Made by a program: the position numbers and the translations under genes. A DNA stretch of 5,094 bases from positions 1-5,094 of the forward strand of contig JAFWJP010000221.1 of the NCBI GenBank assembly GCA_017514645.1. The letters run 5' to 3'. The stretch comes from Solobacterium sp. (GTDB lineage: Bacteria > Bacillota_I > Bacilli_A > Erysipelotrichales > Erysipelotrichaceae). Below the pieces are notes generated by a model that was given only the letters and a program-made list of their open reading frames with translations, did not search any database and was not told the DNA's origin. This document shows, piece by piece, positions 1 to 5,094 of this stretch; the first letter of the stretch is position 1; every line of letters starts with the position of its first letter.

Positions 1-75
1 TACCTGGCGATTCCCTTCCTCTGTGTGATCCTGGCAAGTTCCGTCGCCTCGGTGCTCGGTATCATTCATATCTGA
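1..75 (+). CDS. C-terminal end of a membrane protein (partial, 5' end outside window)
   Basis: Frame 1 is open from the first base and ends at TGA (73-75), giving 24 residues. They are almost entirely hydrophobic (it starts YLAIPFLCVILASS and finishes GIIHI), which reads as a final transmembrane helix with a tail of only a few residues. The open frame, its composition and the hairpin directly behind its stop support a real gene end. The fragment is too short to assign a family or function. It is convergent with the lipoprotein gene, and only 24 bases separate the two stop codons. Confidence 0.6.
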   Translation, partial: YLAIPFLCVILASSVASVLGIIHI

Positions 76-101
76 AAAAAGCCTGCCGGAAGGCAGGTTT
101 T
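76..101. terminator. Shared intrinsic terminator between convergent genes
   Basis: A 6-bp GC-rich stem, CCTGCC (82-87) with GGCAGG (92-97), closes a GGAA loop and is flanked by an A-run on the left (76-80) and a T-run on the right (98-101). Read on the minus strand the hairpin is followed by CTTTTTT, a good U-tract, so it should end the xpt-lipoprotein transcript. Read on the plus strand the U-tract is only four bases, but G81-U98 wobble and A-U pairs can extend the stem, so it may also stop the upstream plus-strand gene. It touches the lipoprotein stop codon (TAA at 102-100) and begins right after the plus-strand TGA. Confidence 0.8.
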
Positions 102-1284
102 ATGATTCTTCGTACGGCTGATGCTGTACCGGTCCGAACCAGTACAGATTGTCCGGATGCAGTGTATGGTACTCTGCAATGTCCGTTTCGCTGCAGACAG
201 TGAACGCATCCCAGCCGGAGTACCCGTACCCGTAATAGACCATGAGCGGCAGATCACTGCGCTCAGTACGGATATAGACACTGAGACGGTCACCGGAATC
301 CAGTTCCTCCATTACCCGCTGTGAAAGAACCAGCCGGTAATACGGCGCATTCAGGTCACTGAGGATCGTCCGGGATTCATGTCTCTGATCGTGGACCCGG
401 TAGCCGCCGCTCTTGTTCTCCTCCGCGTCGACCGGCAGCGCTTCATACGCTTCATCCAGGATCCGCTGCACCTCGGCACAGGTACCTGCTTCTTCAAAGC
501 GGACATCTCCCGCTTCCAGCACAAAGTCCGCCTGATCGGATGTGACATAGACTCCGTCCAGCACTTCGATATAGACCTGACGGTACCAGTGAATACTGTC
601 CCCGAAGCGCAGATACGCCTTGCTGAGAAGATCCGGATCATCCAGCCCCGGAACGGCATCTCCCTCCGTTCCGGTTCCTGTGCGCTTCACAACGACATCG
701 GCATATCCCGATACATACGGGTCCAGGAAAGCGTAGAAGGTATCTGTCCAGGCTTCATGATCAAACCCCTCTGTCTCCTCCAACGTGATGTACAGACCTG
801 ACAATGATGGCTGCTCACTCTCCAGGAATGCCCTGATATCACCATCAAAGTACGTACGGAACACACAGGCATCGTAGGACTCATAGTTTGTTCTGTTCAG
901 AGCGTATTCACTGAACGAAAACGGTGCAGGCAGTGTACGGACCAGCGGTTGGAATACTTCCCGGTCAAACGCTTCACGGATCTCCGGTGCCTGACGGTCA
1001 TCAGCGAATGTACCTGCCTCATCATCCCAGTACACCGTATAACCATCACTCATCTCATACGCCCGGTCCGCAACGCCGACATAGCCGAACAGACCGCTGT
1101 TGCCGGCCTTCCAGCCGTCGACGATCTCCGCATCGTTTTCACCATACTTTTCCCGGTAATAGGTCAGCGCGTCCTGTTCTACACGTTCATAGTGCCTTCG
1201 GTCCTTCGAGCATCCTCCGCTCAGCAGGAACAGCCCGCACACCGCTGCGGCTGACAATTTCCGGACCAGCTGTTTCCGCTTCAT
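100..1284 (-). CDS. Predicted lipoprotein of unknown function
   Basis: This is a 394-residue protein with a Gram-positive lipoprotein signal: a basic N-terminus (MKRKQLVRK), a hydrophobic stretch at residues 11-21 and LSGGC with the lipidated cysteine at Cys25. After processing it should be tethered to the outer face of the membrane. The mature part is acidic and rich in Tyr, Asp and Glu, has no further membrane helix, and has three more cysteines (140, 269, 364). An aromatic segment near residues 349-358 (VYYGYGYSGW) stands out. I do not recognise a family or any catalytic motif. The ATG at 1284-1282 overlaps the xpt stop as ATGA, so it is probably translationally coupled to xpt. Its ribosome binding site would be AAGGGA inside the xpt end, unusually close to the ATG, which fits reinitiation rather than independent initiation. 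The stop lies at the base of the 76-101 terminator. A substrate-binding or cell-surface role is possible but unsupported. Confidence 0.85.
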   Translation of the reverse strand: MKRKQLVRKLSAAAVCGLFLLSGGCSKDRRHYERVEQDALTYYREKYGENDAEIVDGWKAGNSGLFGYVGVADRAYEMSDGYTVYWDDEAGTFADDRQAPEIREAFDREVFQPLVRTLPAPFSFSEYALNRTNYESYDACVFRTYFDGDIRAFLESEQPSLSGLYITLEETEGFDHEAWTDTFYAFLDPYVSGYADVVVKRTGTGTEGDAVPGLDDPDLLSKAYLRFGDSIHWYRQVYIEVLDGVYVTSDQADFVLEAGDVRFEEAGTCAEVQRILDEAYEALPVDAEENKSGGYRVHDQRHESRTILSDLNAPYYRLVLSQRVMEELDSGDRLSVYIRTERSDLPLMVYYGYGYSGWDAFTVCSETDIAEYHTLHPDNLYWFGPVQHQPYEES

Positions 1285-1859
1285 TCCCTTGTACCAAATA
1301 CAATGTGATCTTCATCCATCTCTTCAATGACCGCCAGGCTGAACACCTTGATCCCGGACTCCCGCAGTTTCTTTCCGCCCGGCTGGAATCCTTTTTCAAT
1401 ACAGACACAAAGGCCTTCCACGATGGCTCCTGCCTGATGACAGATATCGATCATTGCGGATGCCGACCTCCCATCAGCCAGGAAATCATCCACCAGCAAT
1501 ACATGTTCCCCGGCATGAAGGTAATTCCGGGATACAACCATTTCATACGGTCTCCCGTACGTATAGGAATAGGCCGGCGCTGCATAGACATCCGCTCCGA
1601 TATTGCCGGATACCGCCTTTTTGGCGAACACAAACGGTACACCGAGGTGCAGGGCCGTACTCTGCGCCAGGGAGATCCCGCTGGCTTCCACCGTCATGAT
1701 CCGGTCGATCCGCTGATCCTTGAATTCCCGGATGATCTCCTGTGCCATACGATCGATCAGAGCTGCATCCACCTGATGATTCAGAAATCCGTCCACCTTC
1801 AGAATATCTCCAGGAAGGACTCTCCCTTCCTGTCTGATCCGCTCTTCCAGTTCCTTCAT
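1281..1859 (-). CDS. xpt: Xanthine phosphoribosyltransferase
   Basis: This cytoplasmic purine-salvage enzyme transfers the phosphoribosyl group of PRPP to xanthine, giving XMP for GMP synthesis. The 192-residue length matches the Bacillus-type Xpt family. Family landmarks are visible: the N-terminal LKVDGFLNHQVD (residues 20-31), the VEASGI segment (57-62), the PRPP-binding loop HVLLVDDFLADGRSA (119-133) and the IEKGFQPGG segment (154-162). No key residue appears missing. The ATG at 1859-1857 is preceded by AAGGAG (minus strand, 1872-1867) with a 7-base spacer, which fixes the start. It is the first gene of a two-gene unit whose second gene, a lipoprotein, starts inside its stop. In many Firmicutes xpt pairs with a xanthine permease gene and is controlled by a guanine riboswitch. 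Neither is present here. The assignment rests on recalled similarity to B. subtilis Xpt and is strong. Confidence 0.95.
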   Translation of the reverse strand: MKELEERIRQEGRVLPGDILKVDGFLNHQVDAALIDRMAQEIIREFKDQRIDRIMTVEASGISLAQSTALHLGVPFVFAKKAVSGNIGADVYAAPAYSYTYGRPYEMVVSRNYLHAGEHVLLVDDFLADGRSASAMIDICHQAGAIVEGLCVCIEKGFQPGGKKLRESGIKVFSLAVIEEMDEDHIVFGTRE

Positions 1860-1866
1860 GTCCGTT

Positions 1867-1912
1867 CTCCTTCTGTTTCCAAAATTATACGAAAAAACAG
1901 GGATCCTGTCCC
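1867..1912 (-). promoter_or_regulatory. Predicted xpt promoter and ribosome binding site
   Basis: On the minus strand a perfect TATAAT (-10) lies at 1889-1884. Upstream of it, with a 17-base spacer, is GGGACA (1912-1907), a 4-of-6 match to TTGACA. Transcription would begin near 1878, leaving a leader of about 18 bases that contains the AAGGAG site (1872-1867). The -35 hexamer sits inside the stem of the terminator for the FNT gene. Such a short leader has no room for an aptamer. The -10 is convincing and the -35 is moderate. Confidence 0.6.
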
Positions 1913-1917
1913 TGTTT
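1892..1917 (-). terminator. Intrinsic terminator of the FNT transporter gene
   Basis: Read on the minus strand, AAACAGGGA (1917-1909) pairs perfectly over 9 bp with TCCCTGTTT (1903-1895) around the 5-base loop CAGGA. The run of six T spans the stem end and the bases just beyond it (1897-1892). It lies 42 bases past the FNT stop codon and just before the xpt promoter -10, so it separates the two transcripts. On the plus strand no U-tract follows, so it works in one direction only. Confidence 0.85.
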
Positions 1918-1959
1918 GTTGTTCCGGATCACTTCTTCATCAGATCCTTTTACCGGCCG

Positions 1960-2709
1960 TTATTCCTTTTCCCCGTAGATGATCGTATAGAATACCGGAA
2001 TGAACACCGCCCCGCCCAGGAGATTGCCGAGCGTTACCGGTATCAGATTCGCCAGCAGACCGCCGATCCCGATCTCTGCCCCCAGGAGCATTCCCAGAGG
2101 AATATAGGTCATATTGGCTACACTGTGTTCAAATCCCGCAAAGACAAACAGCATGATGGGAAACCAGATGGCAAAGATCTTTCCCGTCAGGTCCTTGGAG
2201 CCGGCCTGGAACCAGCAGGCCAGTACCACCAGGATGTTGCAGAGAAATCCCCGGATCACCGCCTGTGCAAACGGCAGCGCAGCTTTGGAGGACGCGACCG
2301 CCACCGCCCTGTTCAGTGCCTCACCAGCGTACAGACCGCTGTTCGCCAGCAGCCACGCCAGCAGCACCGATCCGCACAGATTTCCAAGATACACAACGCC
2401 CCAGTTCTTCAGCATGCCGCCCCAGGTGATCTTCCTGTCCATCAGGGCAAGCGTCATAAGATTGTTTCCCGTAAACAGTTCCGCCCCGCACAGGATCACC
2501 AGCATCAGTCCGACCGGGAACAGCGCGGAACCGATCAGTTTGCCTAATACGGACGCATCCCCGGCCGTCGCCAGTACGAAGACATGACAGCCGAATCCGA
2601 TGAACATCCCTGCCAGGACCCCCAGCAGGAACATCCTGTGTACAGGAAGCACAGCTTTATTGATGCCGTTTCTGATCCAGATCTGCAATATTTCCTTCGG
2701 TGTATTCAT
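1960..2709 (-). CDS. Formate/nitrite transporter (FNT) family channel
   Basis: This 249-residue integral membrane protein belongs to the FocA/NirC family, which forms pentamers with one pore per subunit that move formate, nitrite or related small anions. It carries the first FNT signature LCGAELFTGN (residues 73-82) and a near match to the second, GFLCNILVVLA (154-164). It also has FEHSVANM (193-200), whose His195 corresponds to the conserved pore histidine of FocA. About six hydrophobic helices cover residues 26-48, 60-77, 104-124, 150-167, 177-192 and 226-245. The start was chosen at ATG 2709-2707 because GAGGAG (minus strand, 2721-2716) stands 7 bases before it. The frame also reads upstream to a TTG at 2724 and an ATG at 2715, but the first has no room for this site and the second is one or two bases from it. 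It appears to be a single-gene transcript, with a terminator behind it. Sequence alone does not separate formate from nitrite or hydrosulfide specificity. Confidence 0.93.
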   Translation of the reverse strand: MNTPKEILQIWIRNGINKAVLPVHRMFLLGVLAGMFIGFGCHVFVLATAGDASVLGKLIGSALFPVGLMLVILCGAELFTGNNLMTLALMDRKITWGGMLKNWGVVYLGNLCGSVLLAWLLANSGLYAGEALNRAVAVASSKAALPFAQAVIRGFLCNILVVLACWFQAGSKDLTGKIFAIWFPIMLFVFAGFEHSVANMTYIPLGMLLGAEIGIGGLLANLIPVTLGNLLGGAVFIPVFYTIIYGEKE

Positions 2710-2734
2710 ACCCATTCTCCTCAATCATGGTCAC

Positions 2735-2763
2735 AGTATACATGAATCACCGAAAAAGATGAA
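2735..2763 (-). promoter_or_regulatory. Candidate promoter of the FNT gene
   Basis: On the minus strand TATACT (-10, 2740-2735) is a 5-of-6 match to TATAAT. With a 17-base spacer the -35 would be TTCATC (2763-2758), only a 3-of-6 match. The start of transcription would fall near 2728, about 18 bases before the FNT start codon. The weak -35 suggests a need for an activator or a different sigma factor, but this is inference. Confidence 0.4.
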
Positions 2764-2767
2764 TGTA
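2739..2767. promoter_or_regulatory. Imperfect inverted repeat in the divergent spacer, possible operator
   Basis: TACATGAATC (2739-2748) and GATGAATGTA (2758-2767) are reverse complements at 8 of 10 positions, separated by 9 bases. The element lies between the two divergent start sites and overlaps the predicted FNT -10/-35 region. A dimeric regulator could bind here, but it does not match an operator I can name, and the region is AT-rich enough that chance is possible. Confidence 0.25.
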
Positions 2768-2782
2768 CAAATGATTATGAAA

Positions 2783-2811
2783 TATAATATTCTCAGCAAA
2801 TATCAGGCAGG
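2783..2811 (+). promoter_or_regulatory. Candidate promoter -10 and ribosome binding site for the ABC operon
   Basis: A perfect TATAAT lies at 2783-2788, in the AT-rich part of the spacer. No good -35 is found at 16-18 bases; the 17-base position gives TGAATG, a poor match. Transcription would start near 2795 and leave a leader of about 25 bases. The ribosome binding site is a modest AGGCAGG (2805-2811), 8 bases before the ATG at 2820. Confidence 0.45.
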
Positions 2812-2819
2812 TACACGAT

Positions 2820-4166
2820 ATGACCAAATGGGAACTGATCTACCAGGCTGTGACCTATCTTCTCACAGCGATCGGCATCTGGAAGATCCTTGTCAAATGC
2901 GGTGACAAAGGATTCTGGGCACTCATCCCCGGCTTCCGCTATTTCCGTCTGTCCGAAATGGCCGGACGGGAACGGGACGGACTGGGTGTTCTGATCTTTG
3001 AAATACCGACCTACCTGATTCTCGCTGTAACGACTTTTTTCCGTACCGGGCCGCAGATCCACTACTACCTGACAGTCATCGCGGTGGTCTTCTACCTGAT
3101 CACCCTGGTCTATAAAATGCGTGTGATCGCTGCCCTGGCCAAAACATTCGATCTCGGCATCCAGTGGGTCATCTTCTGGGCAGTTCTGCCCTTCGCGGCA
3201 TCCCTGATCTGGGGACTGTCCCCGAAGATCCAGCCGGTCAACCTCGGCATGACATTCGATGATGAACTGCTTGCCGGAACCAGACCAGCAGAGATCAACC
3301 GGACCACTGCCCGGGTACAGGACACCGATGAAGGACTCTTCGTCGATCTGAACGAAAAGGTCGTCTATGACTTCGTGAAGAAACGCTATCTGCTGAAGGA
3401 CATCGACCTGAGCATCCCGAACGGATCTCTGGTATTACTGCTGGGCGGCTCCGGATCCGGCAAGACAACGCTGGTGAACGCGGTCATCGGCTATGAGAAG
3501 GCCGACGCTGTCATCAAGCTCAACGGCGAAAACATCTACGACAACTACGATCAGATGAAATACCGCATCGGCTACGTTCCCCAGCAGGATCTGCTGCGTC
3601 AGAACGATACGGTTGCGAATACCCTGCGGGATGCCGCAAAGCTCCGCCTTCCCGCCAGCATGAACTACACCGCTTCCCGGGAACGGGTGGAACAGGTCAT
3701 GAAGACCCTGGGTCTGGAAACCGGCAATAACGGTCTCGTATCCAAGAAATCCGGCGGTCAGAAGAAACGGATCTCCATCGGTATGGAACTGCTCAGCGAT
3801 CCTGAACTGTTCATCCTGGACGAACCCGACTCCGGACTGGACGGCGTCATTGCCCGGGAACTGTTTGAACGCCTGCGCGACGTTGCGGATTCCGGAAAGA
3901 TCGTCATTACCATTACGCACATTCCCGACCGTGTCGCCGATCTGTTCGACTACGTGATCGTACTGGCGCGGGATTCCGGAAGAGTCGGACGCCTCGCTTT
4001 CTTCGGCACACCGCAGGAAGCCCGGGAATTCTTCGGCAAACCATCCATGGAACAGATCGTCATGGCCATCAACCGCAAGGATGAAGGCGGCGAAGGAAGG
4101 GCTGATGAATTCATTGAAAAGTATGCCCAGCTGACACAGGAAAAGGAGGAATCCGGAAATGCCTGA
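2820..4166 (+). CDS. ABCG-type ABC transporter ATPase with N-terminal membrane domain
   Basis: This 448-residue protein has two parts. Residues 1-135 form a small membrane domain with about four hydrophobic helices (roughly 7-25, 57-74, 82-98, 116-133). The segment KCGDKGFWALIPGFRYFRL (26-44) resembles small bacterial membrane domains of the DUF5684 kind. Residues about 172-415 form a complete ATPase: Walker A GGSGSGKT (209-216), Q-loop VPQQ (253-256), signature KSGGQKKRISIGMELL (310-325), Walker B LFILDE (330-335), D-loop SGLD (338-341) and H-loop His367. The RISIGMELL tail of the signature and DEPDSGLD are typical of the ABCG/White class. The signature has Lys for the usual Leu or Val, and Asp337 replaces the common Thr of DEPTSGLD. 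A charged tail (419-448) may be helical. It should power the permease encoded immediately downstream. The substrate is unknown; export of a lipid-like or hydrophobic compound is only the class tendency. Confidence 0.9.
   Translation: MTKWELIYQAVTYLLTAIGIWKILVKCGDKGFWALIPGFRYFRLSEMAGRERDGLGVLIFEIPTYLILAVTTFFRTGPQIHYYLTVIAVVFYLITLVYKMRVIAALAKTFDLGIQWVIFWAVLPFAASLIWGLSPKIQPVNLGMTFDDELLAGTRPAEINRTTARVQDTDEGLFVDLNEKVVYDFVKKRYLLKDIDLSIPNGSLVLLLGGSGSGKTTLVNAVIGYEKADAVIKLNGENIYDNYDQMKYRIGYVPQQDLLRQNDTVANTLRDAAKLRLPASMNYTASRERVEQVMKTLGLETGNNGLVSKKSGGQKKRISIGMELLSDPELFILDEPDSGLDGVIARELFERLRDVADSGKIVITITHIPDRVADLFDYVIVLARDSGRVGRLAFFGTPQEAREFFGKPSMEQIVMAINRKDEGGEGRADEFIEKYAQLTQEKEESGNA
4142..4150 (+). 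promoter_or_regulatory. Strong ribosome binding site for the permease gene
   Basis: AAAGGAGGA lies inside the 3' end of the ATPase gene, 8 bases before the ATG at 4159. It is almost ideal, decides the permease start, and is much stronger than the site before the ATPase. Confidence 0.85.
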
Positions 4167-5094
4167 GAAAATCAAGTACCGGGGAAGGATCGAACAGACG
4201 GGTATCTATCTCGGAAAACTCCTGCGGATGTTCATCTACCAGAATGACTGGAAAGTACTGCCCATGGCCGCGATCATCGCCGGCGCTGTCACCTTCGCTG
4301 TCGGCAACAGTATCTTCAAGACCCAGGAAGGAACGATCAGCGGATGTTTCGCCATGGTATGCGTCTGTATCTGGAACGGATTCTTCAATTCCATCCAGTC
4401 CGTCTGCCGGGAACGTCCGATCATCAAAAGGGAACACCGCTCGGGAATGCATATCAGTTCCTATATCGCCGCGCATATGATCTACCAGATGATGCTGTGC
4501 ACGGCGCAGACGCTCATCCTGATCGGCATCAGCAGCGCTGCAGGAATCCGCTTTCCGGAAACAGGTCTTGTGACAGGCAACCTGATGCTGGATCTCACCA
4601 TCACACTGTTCCTGATCACCTATACCGCGGATATGCTGTCGCTGGCACTGTCCTGCCTGGTCAAGACCACGACAACAGCCATGACCGTCATGCCGTTCAT
4701 GCTGATCTTCCAGCTGGTCTTCTCCGGCAACCTGGTGCATCTGAGCGGTCCTGCCGAGAAGCTGACCGGGCTGACCATTACCCGCTGGGGCATGGAAAGC
4801 CTGTGTACACTCGGAAACTACAATTCCCTGCCGATGGTCACCCTCTGGAACACCATCTGGAAATTCCGCTCCATGAACATTGAAGGAGAATATCCCATCA
4901 AGACCATAACGGACACGATCCTGGAGGAAAACCGCCTGGATGAAGTCCTGCTGGAATCCGGAACCTACAACACCAATCCGGCCTATCTCTACAGCAGCGC
5001 TACCGTCATGAAGTGCTGGGGGATCCTGCTGCTGATCATGGTGCTGTCCGCCTGTACCGCTGTGATCCTGCTGGAATTCATCGACAAGGACAAA
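4159..5094 (+). CDS. ABC-2/ABCG-like transporter permease (3' end outside window)
   Basis: The frame opens with ATG at 4159 (MPEKIKYRGRIEQTG) and stays open for 312 codons to the last base without a stop. Helices are visible near residues 33-49, 59-79, 103-127, 144-167, 174-192 and 286-307, the six-helix plan of ABCG transmembrane domains. The segment CRERPIIKREHRSGMHIS (83-100) after helix 2 matches the ABCG hallmark of an RER-type connecting loop before helix 3 (compare ERPIFYRERRSGMY in the family). A loop of about 90 residues between helices 5 and 6 (193-285) would lie outside the cell, as does the large last loop of ABCG proteins. Because the last helix ends at about 307 and is followed by IDKDK, the true stop is probably close. 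It overlaps the ATPase gene by 8 bases and should form the membrane part of the same complex. The substrate is unknown. Confidence 0.88.
   Translation, partial: MPEKIKYRGRIEQTGIYLGKLLRMFIYQNDWKVLPMAAIIAGAVTFAVGNSIFKTQEGTISGCFAMVCVCIWNGFFNSIQSVCRERPIIKREHRSGMHISSYIAAHMIYQMMLCTAQTLILIGISSAAGIRFPETGLVTGNLMLDLTITLFLITYTADMLSLALSCLVKTTTTAMTVMPFMLIFQLVFSGNLVHLSGPAEKLTGLTITRWGMESLCTLGNYNSLPMVTLWNTIWKFRSMNIEGEYPIKTITDTILEENRLDEVLLESGTYNTNPAYLYSSATVMKCWGILLLIMVLSACTAVILLEFIDKDK

Noticed and set aside
1925..1950. GGATC...GATCC inverted repeat downstream of the FNT gene
   Set aside because: The stem is only 5 bp with a 12-base loop and no U-tract; the proper terminator lies just beyond. Likely chance.
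1860..1959. Possible guanine riboswitch upstream of xpt
   Set aside because: The 100-base gap is filled by the FNT tail, a terminator and a promoter; I see no purine aptamer core, and the predicted leader is about 18 bases.
924..1982. Long plus-strand open frame (352 codons) antisense to the lipoprotein and xpt genes
   Set aside because: Its translation is rich in His, Pro, Arg and Ser with no domain, it covers the well-identified xpt gene, and no ribosome binding site was apparent. It is a shadow frame.
1858..2587. Plus-strand open frames antisense to the FNT gene
   Set aside because: They have no recognisable domain, and the opposite strand carries both FNT signatures and a good ribosome binding site.
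2710..2724. Longer FNT start at TTG 2724 or ATG 2715
   Set aside because: The GAGGAG site overlaps or abuts these codons, while ATG 2709 has the ideal 7-base spacing.
3435..4175. Minus-strand open frame (246 codons) inside the ABC ATPase gene
   Set aside because: It is antisense to Walker A through H-loop of a clear ATPase; its sequence has low-complexity Asp, His and Gly character and no family resemblance.
4111..4740. Minus-strand open frame (209 codons) antisense to the permease
   Set aside because: The composition (many His, Gln, Asp) is that of a reverse-complement shadow, and the plus strand encodes a convincing ABCG-like permease.

Overview
The window comes from a moderately GC-rich (roughly 50-55% by eye) Gram-positive, Firmicutes-type chromosome. 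The evidence is the strong AGGAGG-like ribosome binding sites, a lipoprotein signal peptide, a Bacillus-type xanthine phosphoribosyltransferase, tight gene packing and compact intrinsic terminators. A gut-associated Firmicute (for example an Erysipelotrichia- or Clostridia-like lineage) is an inference from overall style, not a determination.

Layout. Bases 1-75 hold the last 24 codons of a plus-strand membrane protein. It converges on a minus-strand block through a hairpin at 76-101. The minus-strand block reads, in transcription order, a formate/nitrite-transporter (FNT) family channel (2709-1960), its own intrinsic terminator (1917-1892), a short promoter directly behind that terminator, xpt (1859-1281), and a lipoprotein of unknown function (1284-100) coupled to xpt by a 4-base ATGA overlap. 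A 110-base AT-rich divergent spacer (2710-2819) separates the FNT gene from a plus-strand ABC transporter operon. The first gene there (2820-4166) encodes an ABCG-type ATPase with an unusual N-terminal membrane domain. The second (from 4159, open at the window end) encodes an ABCG-like six-helix permease. The two overlap by 8 bases.

How the genes work together. xpt salvages xanthine to XMP. The lipoprotein is co-translated with it, but no functional link is evident. The FNT protein is a pentameric-channel type pore for small monovalent anions such as formate or nitrite. The ATPase and permease should assemble into one exporter-like ABC complex of the ABCG/ABC-2 class with unknown substrate. 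No mobile element, CRISPR array, RNA gene or phage remnant was seen. The most distinctive items are the ATPase with its fused membrane domain, the leaderless-looking xpt promoter nested in a terminator, and a candidate operator between the divergent promoters.
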